DNA of 64,000 bases from contig LWTK01000032.1 of the NCBI GenBank assembly GCA_003326205.1, forward strand, positions 122,707 through 186,706. Direction: 5' to 3'. The notes beneath the pieces are model-generated. The model was not told the DNA's origin, ran no database searches, and worked only from the letters and a program-made list of their open reading frames with translations. Each line of letters starts with the position of its first letter. Within the stretch, counting starts at the first letter, position 1. Shown piece after piece: positions 43,678-52,483 of this stretch. This DNA is from Nostoc sp. ATCC 43529 (GTDB lineage: Bacteria; Cyanobacteriota; Cyanobacteriia; Cyanobacteriales; Nostocaceae). Both the position numbers and the translations under genes were made by a program.

Positions 43678-43785
43678 AGGGAGAATTGGGCAGATGGGGA
43701 GGTGGGGAGATAGGGAGATGGGGAAGGGGAGGCAAAGAAAAACAAATGACTAATGACCAATGACCAATGACTAATGACTAATGAC
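43678..43785. repeat. STRR (GGGGAGAT and AATGACT)
   Basis: GGGGAGGTGGGGAGATAGGG units then six or so TGACTAA/TGACCAA heptamers, the last of which forms the start of the small Uma2-like remnant. Confidence 0.9.
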
Positions 43786-43902
43786 AAAAAGCTTAAAATT
43801 AAATCAACAACCAAACAGGTACAAGAACAAGAACGCCAACGAGCCGATAGATTGGCAGAGTATTTGCGATCGCTCGTAATCAATCCAGATAGTTTAAGTT
43901 AG
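43774..43902 (+). pseudogene. Uma2-family C-terminal remnant with repeat-derived start
   Basis: A 42-codon frame begins at an ATG inside the heptamer array and reads QEQERQRADRLAEYLRSLVI then NPDSLS and a stop. This is the coiled-coil tail found at the C-terminus of many Uma2 proteins. The nuclease domain is missing; the array takes its place upstream. It may be untranslated. Confidence 0.5.
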
Positions 43903-44214
43903 GCAATGGAATAGCGCCTAAATCTTTAAACAAATAGACATCCTGCAAAGTATGATATTTGACTTTAAAATATTTTTATGGTATGTAAAGCCAGCTGATT
44001 TGTCGAAGACAGTTCTCAGAAATAATTAGATTGATAAATTAATTGCTCTTCCAAGAGGAAGATGCGGTTAAGAGTATAAGAATGGTAACTAGTAGTGTAT
44101 TTTACAGCACTTTTTAAAATAAAGTTTTTAATGGTAGGGTAGTGCCGCAAAGTAGGCTCCGATAGTATAAAATTCGCAAATAACTTCCCTGTGGTGTGTG
44201 GTAGTTTTTAAAGA
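43903..44214. promoter_or_regulatory. Leader of the polysaccharide cluster
   Basis: A 312-bp gene-free stretch before wzm. It must hold the promoter for the first genes of the 18-kb cluster. AGTATAAAATTCG (44164-44176) could serve as a -10-like element, but this is weak. No operator recognised. Confidence 0.35.
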
Positions 44215-45021
44215 ATGATAATTTTGCCTAAAAATAATTCAAATTTATTGCAAGTGCGGCGCTACTGGGAATTGCTGCACGTTTTGGTAGCGCGGAATCT
44301 GAAAGTGCGTTACCGAGGTTCATTCCTGGGGGTTTATTGGTCGCTGTTTAACCCCTTGCTCATGACAGCACTGTACAGTGCAATTTTTGGGACAACTTTT
44401 GCCTCGTATTATGACAACTCAATACTAAATTATGTGTTGGCGGCATTTACTGGGCTAGTGGTAATCAACTTTTTCTCAGCCTCCACATCTCAAGCATTGA
44501 CCAGTGTTGTCAGTAATGGCTCACTTTTGAATAAGATTCGGGTACCAGTTAGCGTTTTTCCTGTATCAATTATTGGTGCGAACGTATTCCAGCTTCTCGT
44601 GGGAACATTTCCGTTGCTGGTATTGATGACTGCGATAAACGCCAAAAATCTAGTCAATGTGTTGTGTCTGGTGTTTCCAGTTCTAGCCTTAATTTTAGTC
44701 TCTACAGGAATTAGTTTTTTAATCAGTGCTTTATACGTATTTTTTAGAGACTTGCCTTATTTTTATGAGTTAGTTGTATTTGTACTTTGGGTCAGTAGTC
44801 CAATATTTTATCCAGCTGCTATTGTTCCACCGCAGGTCAGGCAGTTTTTAGGTTTAAATCCATTATCACCAATTATTGAAAGTCTGCGTCAGATTACATT
44901 ATCTAATTCTCTGCCAGATTTAGGTTTAATCTGGGGTGCTTTGCTCAGTGGAGGAATTATTTTAGCCTTAGGTTGGACTTGTTTCCACATTTGGCGACAT
45001 CAATTTATGGATTTGCTGTAA
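44215..45021 (+). CDS. wzm: ABC-2 polysaccharide exporter, membrane subunit (Wzm type)
   Basis: A 268-residue protein with six helices of the ABC-2/TagG/Wzm family. N-terminal VRRYWELLHVLVARNLKVRY and GSFLGVYWSLFNPLLMTALY are typical of O-antigen or teichoic-acid exporters; NPLSPIIESLRQI near the end is also typical. With the adjoining ATPase it should move lipid-linked glycan across the inner membrane. Its stop is followed directly by the ATG of the ATPase. It is the first gene of the cluster. Confidence 0.9.
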   Translation: MIILPKNNSNLLQVRRYWELLHVLVARNLKVRYRGSFLGVYWSLFNPLLMTALYSAIFGTTFASYYDNSILNYVLAAFTGLVVINFFSASTSQALTSVVSNGSLLNKIRVPVSVFPVSIIGANVFQLLVGTFPLLVLMTAINAKNLVNVLCLVFPVLALILVSTGISFLISALYVFFRDLPYFYELVVFVLWVSSPIFYPAAIVPPQVRQFLGLNPLSPIIESLRQITLSNSLPDLGLIWGALLSGGIILALGWTCFHIWRHQFMDLL

Positions 45022-45762
45022 ATGGAAGTAATACGCCTGGATAATGTTTCGCTATTGCGACGGACACAAGAGGAGTTTTCTTATGACCTTAAGAAAACTA
45101 TGCTATCTATTTTAGAAGGTAAATATCGTCAACCAGTAAAAAAGTTAGTACTGGATAAAGTTGATTTCGTAGTTCAAAAAGGCGAAAAAATTGGTATTAT
45201 CGGTGCGAATGGCTCTGGTAAATCTACTCTTCTAAAGATAATTTCGGGAATTTTGCAACCTACGAGTGGAACAGTACGAGTACGAGGTCAAATTGCGCCT
45301 TTAATTGAATTAGGAGCAGGTTTTGACGCGGAAATTTCTGTAATTGATAATATTGTGCTTTATGGTGTACTGCTGGGATATTCTAGAGCGGAAATGCAAA
45401 GTAGAGCGCCATCAATTTTGGAGTTTGCAGAATTGCAAGATTATGCTTTAGTTCCAGTGAAGGGATTATCTTCAGGTATGGTGGCGAGGCTCGGTTTTTC
45501 CATTGCAACAGAAGTGCAGCCTGACATTCTAATTCTAGATGAGGTTTTATCTGTAGGGGATGAAAGTTTTAAAAATAAGTGCAAGCGAAGAATTGAGAAA
45601 TACTGGGATGATAATGTAACTATTTTAGTAGTGTCTCATGATTTGGAATTTGTGCAGCAGTCTTGTGTTTACGGGGTTTGGTTAGATCGCGGAAAATTAC
45701 GCTTTATAGGTAAGGCTGATGAAACTGTAGATTGCTACTTAAAGGCATTAAAAGAAATTTAA
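45022..45762 (+). CDS. wzt: ABC polysaccharide exporter, ATPase subunit (Wzt type, short)
   Basis: A 246-residue ATPase with Walker A GANGSGKST, signature LSSGM, Walker B ILILDEVLS and an H-loop in VVSHDLEFV. The N-terminal extension (YDLKKTMLSILEGKYRQPVK) is typical of Wzt/TagH. The protein ends soon after the nucleotide-binding domain and lacks the C-terminal carbohydrate-binding domain that in E. coli O8/O9a Wzt recognises the chain cap. Cap-independent export, or recognition by another protein, would follow. Confidence 0.92.
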   Translation: MEVIRLDNVSLLRRTQEEFSYDLKKTMLSILEGKYRQPVKKLVLDKVDFVVQKGEKIGIIGANGSGKSTLLKIISGILQPTSGTVRVRGQIAPLIELGAGFDAEISVIDNIVLYGVLLGYSRAEMQSRAPSILEFAELQDYALVPVKGLSSGMVARLGFSIATEVQPDILILDEVLSVGDESFKNKCKRRIEKYWDDNVTILVVSHDLEFVQQSCVYGVWLDRGKLRFIGKADETVDCYLKALKEI

Positions 45763-45791
45763 AGTAAACTAATCCTAATTAAATACATATT

Positions 45792-48700
45792 ATGAATAAA
45801 AATTGGGAAAAAGATTATCCTTCTAATATAGATTTGAGAGTAGAGACTTTAGATGAAAATCATAGTTTGAAAAAAATGCTACGCTTCATTGGACATGATA
45901 AAAACGTAGTAGACTTTGGTTGTGCAACTGGATATTTTGCTCAGTTACTTAATAGTAATGGATGTACTGTCACAGGAGTTGAAATTAATTCTGATGCTGC
46001 TAAGGTTGCTGAACAGTACTGTGACAAAGTAATAGTTGCTGACTTGGATTTTGTGTCTATCACCGAAATATTAACTAATCAGCATTTCGATGTAGCTATT
46101 TTTGGAGATGTTTTAGAGCATCTCCGCAATCCCTGGAAAGTATTAGAAGAAACAAAACATATCTTGAAGAAAAATGGTTATGTGGTAGCTTCTATCCCGA
46201 ATATTGCTCATGGTGCAATTCGTTTATCTTTGCTTCAAGGTAAATTTGAATATACAGAATTAGGGATTTTAGATAATACTCATCTTAGGTTTTTTACAAG
46301 AAAGACAGTTGAAGATTTATTTGAGAAGTCTGGATATATATTAAATGATATTGACTTCACAAAAATAGGAATATTTTCGGGTAATAATTTAATACCTCAA
46401 ATTACGAAAGAAGATTTTAGTAATGACATTATTGAGCAAATAGAACAGGATAAAAATGCTGACACTTTACAATTTATTGTAAAGGCAGTTCCTTGTTCTT
46501 TAGAAGCAAAATATACTGCCTTAGAGGAAAAATATAATGTTCTGAATGAACTATACCAGAAACAACTTGAAGAATTGCAGCAATTACAGTCTCAAAAAGT
46601 ATCAATTAAAAATAACTTCGATCGATTGCAATCTCAACTCCAATTGACTCAAGTTGAATTAGAGCAATCCGAATCTCAACTCCAATTGACTCAAGTTGAA
46701 TTAGAGCAATCGCAATCTCAACTCCAATTGACTCAAGTTGAATTAGAGCAATCGCAATCTCAACTCCAATTGACTCAAGGGGAATTAGAGCGATCGCAAT
46801 CTCAACTCCAATTGACTCAAGTTGAATTAGAGCAATCGCAATCTCAACTCCAATTGACTCAAGTTGAATTAGAGCAATCGCAATCTCAACTCCAATTGAC
46901 TCAAGTTGAATTAGAGCAATCGCAATCTCAACTCCAATTGACTCAAGGGGAATTAGAGCGATCGCAATCTCAACTCCAATTGACTCAAGGGGAATTGGAG
47001 CGATCGCAATGTCAACTCCAACACACTCAAGTTGAATTAGAGCGCTCGCAATCTCAACTCCAATTGACTCGAATAAAACTGGATTATCAAAAAATCAACA
47101 CTTGTCTCGCATTTTGGAATAATCCACTAATAAAAATTATTACAAAATTTTATAAACGCAATGAAATATTTCCTACTGGAGAGATACAAGGTAATTTAGA
47201 AACACCAAGACCTCAAGAAAATAATATTAATGATAGTTTCTTAATTTCAGGCTGGATTTTCAACAAACAAGCCAAAATTCAGTCTCTCATCTTGGTCAGA
47301 GACAACATACTAGAAGAGCTTGAATACGGATTTCCTCGCCCTGATGTATGTCAAGCATATCCAGATGACGAAAACGCCAGTTTATCAGGATTTGTACATA
47401 ACTTAATTTTAAACACCCAATATTATAAGTACATAGATATTCAAATTTGGGCAATCCTTGAAACCGGAGAAAAAATCTGTTGTTTTGCCAGACGTGTTAA
47501 TTTTCAACTTCCCACTCGAACTAAGTACATAAAAAATAAAGAGAGTCTAAGAAATCTTCTTTTCTTTACGCGTAGCGTGGCAATCAAGGGCATAGCTGCA
47601 TATAAACAAGGAAGATTACCAAATTCTCCAGCTTTATGGATTTATCATCTGCGACGTTATTATAGGCAAATTAAGCATTTTCAAAATACAGATATAAAAT
47701 ACTCCAGCGTAATTCATCCCTGGCAAACCCAAGATTTATATCAAAGATGGCTTGAGACTAATGCATTGTCATCAAATCTTTTAGGCAGGATGAGAGAAGA
47801 TTCTGAAAAATTAGTTTCAAAGGGAGTAAAAATCAGCATTGTTGTACCTGTTTACAATACTCCCCAGAATTTTCTCAAAGAAATGATTGAGTCAGTAAGA
47901 AACCAAATATATACAAATTGGGAATTATGTATTGCTGACGATGCCTCTACCAAACCTCATGTCAAAGAATTGCTGCAACAAGTAATGGCAGAGGACTCAC
48001 GAATTAAAATTGTTTTTCGACAAGAAAATGGTCATATTGTAGAAGCTACGAATTCGGCATTAGAAATTGCCACTGGTGATTATGTTGCCCTACTGGATCA
48101 TGATGACATTTTATCTAGTGATGCACTATTACACATTGCTGAATGTGTAGACCACCATCCTGAAGTGGACTGGATTTACACCGATGAAGACAAAATAAAC
48201 GAATCTGGATACCACTTCGATCCACAAATGAAGGGTGCATGGAGTCCAGAAATGGCAATTACTCACAACTTTACTCATCACCTGACAGTTATCCGCAATA
48301 CTTTGATCGAACAAGTTGGCGGAATGCGAAGAGGGTTTGAGGGAGCGCAAGATTTAGATTTGTTTTTGCGTGTGAGTGAAAAAACAACCTCAGATAAGAT
48401 TCAGCATATCCCCCATGTATGTTATCACTGGCGAACACATGCTGGCAGCACTGCTTCACACGGCACTCAAAAGCAGTATGTATTTGATAGCGCCCAAAAA
48501 GCGATAAAAGATGCAATTCAACGCAGAGGTTTAAAAGCTCAAACACTTTTACCTCCAATTGCTAAACAACATGGCTTATGCCTATACCAAATAAAATGGG
48601 ATAATTCCCTATTAGCCAAAAATCCGATCACAATTGTTATTCCGACAAAAGATAGAGTAGACCTACTACAAAAATGCATTTCTAGTTTAGAAAGAACCGT

Positions 48701-50657
48701 AGATACGCGCTTTATCAAACTATTAATAATTGATGATTGTTCAACAGAGGAATCAACTCATCAATACTTTCAAAAATTACAAGAAAATGGTGTATTGCAA
48801 TGTCGAGTTATTCCATCCAAACGAAAAATAGATGTTTTTAATTATGCCCGTTTAATGAATTTGGCTTGCCAGCATGTAGATACACCATATATGCTTCATC
48901 TAAATAATGATGTACAAGCCATACAGCCGGGTTGGTTAGAAGATATGATTGGTTGGATGTCCATCAATGGTGTCGGCATAGTTGGAGCTAAACTTTTATA
49001 TCCAGATCGGACTATTCAACACGCTGGAGTTGTAGTTGGCCCTCACAATGGACTAGCGGATCACTTATTCCATCGTTTGCATAAAGAGGAAGTTGGCTAT
49101 ATTTGTTTACCTCATGCAGCACGCAACGTTTCAGCAGTAACAGGTGCTTGTATGCTAACTTCAACCAACCTGTATCGCGAACTTGGTGGCTTTGATGAAG
49201 AAAATTTTGCCGTTGAATATAACGATGTTGATTATTGCTTGCGGGTTTTGCAGTCTGGAAAACGCATTGTATATACACCCCAAGCCATACTAATACATGA
49301 AACTAGCGCATCTAGAGGTAAAACTTATAACCCCAAAGAACATATTAACTTTATTGAAAAATACAAGGACTTTAGAGATCCATTTTTTAGTAGAAATTTA
49401 AATATAAATTCTATGCTAATGGCTATTAATCCTTACTTTTATAGCCATACAGACAGAATAAACAAGGGAAAAATTATCTTTATTACTCACAACTTAAATT
49501 TAGAAGGAGCGCCGCTAATTCTTTATAATTACGCTCGCTATTTTGCAACTAAATTTGGCTGTGAAATATGTGTAATCTCTTCTAAAGATGGGATTTTACG
49601 CCAAGAGTATGAAAATCTGAATATCCCGGTAATAATTTTTTCAGAAACATTACCTCTACAGGAAGAAAGTTTAGAAAAATATCATTACCGTCTCCAAGAA
49701 CTCGGCGAAAGTCTGAACTTACAATCTTATGAATTGGTGGTATGTAATACCTTACTTAGCTTTTGGGGTATAGAGTTGGCCAAACTCTTCAAATTGCCAA
49801 CTATCTGGCATATCCACGAAAGTCAAAGTATAGAGATGAGCATGACTAATTTCTTTAGCCATGCATCTGAAAAAATCATGCAGAAAATATTACCTGATTC
49901 TTTTGTTAACGCTACTAGAGTAGTTTATCAGGCTGAAGCTACGCGGAAAATTTTTCATCAATTTGATATCAAAGGTAATTTCCGTACCATACCAGGAGGA
50001 ATTGACTTAGAAAAAATAAAAGCTTTTCGGAACGCCCATAACAAATACGATTTACGGGATAAACATGGAATTAATCAAGAGCATTTGGTAATTTCTATAA
50101 TTGGTACCACCTGTCAGCGCAAAGGCCAGCACATTTTTGTGGAAGCTATTAAAGAATTGGAGAAAATTTGTACTGACAAGTTTGCTAATATATCTTGTCT
50201 TATAGTAGGTGCAAGAAATAGTACATACATAGATAGAAATTATCTAGAAGTATTGAAGAATAAAATACAAGATTTCTCGCTGAGTAATATTTCGATTTAT
50301 TTTGAAACTCAAGATGTTTATGATTTTTATGCGTTGAGTGATATTTTTGTCTGTGCGTCTTTTGAAGAGTCTTTTCCCAGAGTATTGCTAGAAGCAATGG
50401 CATTTGAATTAAAGATTGTCAGCACTGATGTATTTGGCATTCCAGAAATTATAAATGATGGAGGTGAAGGCTATTTAGTAAAGCCAGGGGATGCTAAAGC
50501 TCTAGCTGCTGCAATTCATAAATCTATCATTGAGCCAGATATATCAGATCGTTTGGCACAAAATGGTTACGCAAAATTATGCCGAATGTTTGATAATAAT
50601 CATCTTCTGCAACAGCATTGGTTATTAGCAAAAGAAGTCATTTTGAGCCAGCCTTAA
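45792..50657 (+). CDS. Methyltransferase-coiled coil-GT2-GT2-GT4 fusion protein
   Basis: A 1621-residue multidomain protein. Residues 1-230: class I SAM methyltransferase (VVDFGCATGYFAQLL, VEIN at 63-66, FGDVLEHLRNPW). About 240-435: coiled coil with ten 14-residue repeats at 282-421 (QLQLTQVELEQSQS). About 450-565: beta-rich domain with FLISGWIF, RPDVC and LSGF. 680-900: GT2 with SIVVPVYN, ADDAS and LLDHDD near 770. 943-1170: second GT2 with TIVIPTKDR and HLNND. 1225-1621: GT4 with EESFPRVLLEAM. It could build, cap and measure a glycan at the membrane face. No transmembrane helix. It lies 29 nt after wzt. Confidence 0.9.
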   Translation: MNKNWEKDYPSNIDLRVETLDENHSLKKMLRFIGHDKNVVDFGCATGYFAQLLNSNGCTVTGVEINSDAAKVAEQYCDKVIVADLDFVSITEILTNQHFDVAIFGDVLEHLRNPWKVLEETKHILKKNGYVVASIPNIAHGAIRLSLLQGKFEYTELGILDNTHLRFFTRKTVEDLFEKSGYILNDIDFTKIGIFSGNNLIPQITKEDFSNDIIEQIEQDKNADTLQFIVKAVPCSLEAKYTALEEKYNVLNELYQKQLEELQQLQSQKVSIKNNFDRLQSQLQLTQVELEQSESQLQLTQVELEQSQSQLQLTQVELEQSQSQLQLTQGELERSQSQLQLTQVELEQSQSQLQLTQVELEQSQSQLQLTQVELEQSQSQLQLTQGELERSQSQLQLTQGELERSQCQLQHTQVELERSQSQLQLTRIKLDYQKINTCLAFWNNPLIKIITKFYKRNEIFPTGEIQGNLETPRPQENNINDSFLISGWIFNKQAKIQSLILVRDNILEELEYGFPRPDVCQAYPDDENASLSGFVHNLILNTQYYKYIDIQIWAILETGEKICCFARRVNFQLPTRTKYIKNKESLRNLLFFTRSVAIKGIAAYKQGRLPNSPALWIYHLRRYYRQIKHFQNTDIKYSSVIHPWQTQDLYQRWLETNALSSNLLGRMREDSEKLVSKGVKISIVVPVYNTPQNFLKEMIESVRNQIYTNWELCIADDASTKPHVKELLQQVMAEDSRIKIVFRQENGHIVEATNSALEIATGDYVALLDHDDILSSDALLHIAECVDHHPEVDWIYTDEDKINESGYHFDPQMKGAWSPEMAITHNFTHHLTVIRNTLIEQVGGMRRGFEGAQDLDLFLRVSEKTTSDKIQHIPHVCYHWRTHAGSTASHGTQKQYVFDSAQKAIKDAIQRRGLKAQTLLPPIAKQHGLCLYQIKWDNSLLAKNPITIVIPTKDRVDLLQKCISSLERTVDTRFIKLLIIDDCSTEESTHQYFQKLQENGVLQCRVIPSKRKIDVFNYARLMNLACQHVDTPYMLHLNNDVQAIQPGWLEDMIGWMSINGVGIVGAKLLYPDRTIQHAGVVVGPHNGLADHLFHRLHKEEVGYICLPHAARNVSAVTGACMLTSTNLYRELGGFDEENFAVEYNDVDYCLRVLQSGKRIVYTPQAILIHETSASRGKTYNPKEHINFIEKYKDFRDPFFSRNLNINSMLMAINPYFYSHTDRINKGKIIFITHNLNLEGAPLILYNYARYFATKFGCEICVISSKDGILRQEYENLNIPVIIFSETLPLQEESLEKYHYRLQELGESLNLQSYELVVCNTLLSFWGIELAKLFKLPTIWHIHESQSIEMSMTNFFSHASEKIMQKILPDSFVNATRVVYQAEATRKIFHQFDIKGNFRTIPGGIDLEKIKAFRNAHNKYDLRDKHGINQEHLVISIIGTTCQRKGQHIFVEAIKELEKICTDKFANISCLIVGARNSTYIDRNYLEVLKNKIQDFSLSNISIYFETQDVYDFYALSDIFVCASFEESFPRVLLEAMAFELKIVSTDVFGIPEIINDGGEGYLVKPGDAKALAAAIHKSIIEPDISDRLAQNGYAKLCRMFDNNHLLQQHWLLAKEVILSQP
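46635..47085 (+). repeat. 42-bp coding minisatellite, 10 full units plus a partial
   Basis: The unit CAACTCCAATTGACTCAAGT (first 20 nt) repeats exactly every 42 bp from 46635 to 47054, with a decaying eleventh copy. Units 4, 8 and 9 carry GGG for GTT (Gly for Val) and GCGATCGC for GCAATCGC (Arg for Gln). Each unit encodes two heptads. Confidence 0.97.
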
Positions 50658-50676
50658 AGCAAAGCCCTAATAGATT

Positions 50677-52434
50677 ATGTTGAACAAAGCTCTCCCATCC
50701 CAAAAAATAAATGTACTCTTGTTAGTTATCTATTCCCTACCAGTTATTCTACTTTTCTGGTTTGTGAGTACCTTCAGTGTTAACGTACCCTTTTGGGACG
50801 ATTGGGAATTACTAAAATTATTTGAAAAAATTGATAGTGGTATTGCAAATTTTCAAGATTTTACTGACCAACACAATGAACATCGGATTTTTTTCCCGAA
50901 GATAATATTTGCAATTATCGCATTTTCCTCAAACTGGAACATTAAATTAGAAACTTATTTTAACTTGTTATTAGCTTTAGTGAATTTCGTTTTGCTATAT
51001 AAAATTGCAATTCATAATTCCGAGCAATCTAATAAAAAACTATTTAATTTAGTTAATGTTGCAATTTGTATTCTAACTTTTTCTTTAACTCAGTACGAAA
51101 ATTGGCTCTGGGGATTTCAAATATCTTGGTTCTTAATAAATACCTGCCTAATTATGGCAGTCTTTATTATTACTGTACCTAAAACCTTGCCGCCAAATTT
51201 GAGAATTTTTCTGGCATCTCTATGCTGTTTTATTGCTAGCTTTTCCTTAGCTCATGGATTACTGTGTTGGTTAGCAATGTTACCATCAATATACTCAATT
51301 GAAGGAAACAATAAAGATAAAAGAACTAGGATTTTGGTATGGATAGTACTTTTTATAATTTGTGTTACATTATACTTTATTGATTACGAAAAACCTTCAA
51401 AGCATCCAAGTATAATTTTTGTTTTACAGCAGCCATTAATTGCAGCTGAATATTTCTTCACTATCATAGGATATTCATTTGGGAAAAGAATTTTTAATCC
51501 TGTATTTACTGGTTTAATAATATTCTTTGCTTTTGCATTTTTTAATATCCATTTTTTGAAAAATTACAGATCCGATTTTAGTAACAAAGCAGCGCCGTGG
51601 TTATCCCTAGCTTGGTTTGCCATTCTCTTTGCTTTGATGACAACTGTTGGTAGAGCTGGTTTTGGTGTTGCACAAGCAACTTCCTCAAGATACGTAACTG
51701 TTTTGATATTATTAGTGATATCCTGCTTACAATTATGGCGATTATGGATATTAGACAAATGGCAAGACAGGAGCAAAAATACATATATTTTTTCAGGTGT
51801 TAGATTGTGTTTGGGTTTTTTAATAGCTCTCTTTATTTTCGATTCAACTAATAGTATTGCAGAAGGTAAGATTCTTTACACACAGAGAAATAGTGGTGAA
51901 AAGTGCTTAGAAATTATAAATTTTCTAGATCAATCCAACAGTAATTCACCAGGTAATTGTTTATCTTTTCTTTTCCCAGATGAATTGCAGATCCGAAAAC
52001 TAAGTAAAACTCTTCAAACATTAGAGTTTAGAGATTTTCCTCAAACTATACCGTTTATCGCTAAACCTGAAAAACTTTACGGTCACATTGACGTTCCCCC
52101 AACAACAGGACAAACTTTAAATTTACGTAAGAGCGATACTTTAAAGTTGTTTGGCTGGGCTATTCTCCCTGAAAGCCGAGAACAGCCACCGCTAGTTTTA
52201 TTGTCCTACGGTAATAATCAATCATTTTTTAGCACTGGGCTTGTCAATTTAAATAGACCTGATGTCGCTACAGCATTAAACTCAAGTCTTTACAATACAT
52301 CAGGTTGGGAAGTAAATATTTCTCTAAATTCCATACCACCGGGTGAAACTGTCATTAAGGGTTGGGTTTATGACCGAAAACGTCAAGAATTCATACAGTT
52401 AATTGGTGAACCAAAGATAAAAGTAGTTGAATAA
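50677..52434 (+). CDS. GT-C-like polytopic membrane protein with C-terminal beta domain
   Basis: A 585-residue protein with about ten helices. The first extracytoplasmic loop has NVPFWDDWELLKLF and DQHNEHRIFFPKI, where acidic residues sit as in GT-C transferases. Residues about 465-585 form a soluble domain (LKLFGWAILPES, LVLLSYGNNQ, RPDVATALN, SGWEVNISL) like the middle domain of the preceding protein. Likely a lipid-linked-sugar transferase acting outside the membrane, or another glycan-modifying membrane protein; substrate unknown. It begins 19 nt after the fusion gene. Confidence 0.7.
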   Translation: MLNKALPSQKINVLLLVIYSLPVILLFWFVSTFSVNVPFWDDWELLKLFEKIDSGIANFQDFTDQHNEHRIFFPKIIFAIIAFSSNWNIKLETYFNLLLALVNFVLLYKIAIHNSEQSNKKLFNLVNVAICILTFSLTQYENWLWGFQISWFLINTCLIMAVFIITVPKTLPPNLRIFLASLCCFIASFSLAHGLLCWLAMLPSIYSIEGNNKDKRTRILVWIVLFIICVTLYFIDYEKPSKHPSIIFVLQQPLIAAEYFFTIIGYSFGKRIFNPVFTGLIIFFAFAFFNIHFLKNYRSDFSNKAAPWLSLAWFAILFALMTTVGRAGFGVAQATSSRYVTVLILLVISCLQLWRLWILDKWQDRSKNTYIFSGVRLCLGFLIALFIFDSTNSIAEGKILYTQRNSGEKCLEIINFLDQSNSNSPGNCLSFLFPDELQIRKLSKTLQTLEFRDFPQTIPFIAKPEKLYGHIDVPPTTGQTLNLRKSDTLKLFGWAILPESREQPPLVLLSYGNNQSFFSTGLVNLNRPDVATALNSSLYNTSGWEVNISLNSIPPGETVIKGWVYDRKRQEFIQLIGEPKIKVVE

Positions 52435-52483
52435 TAAAGCAACCTAGTTTAGAAACTTTTCTATCGATGATTGGGAGCAAGAA

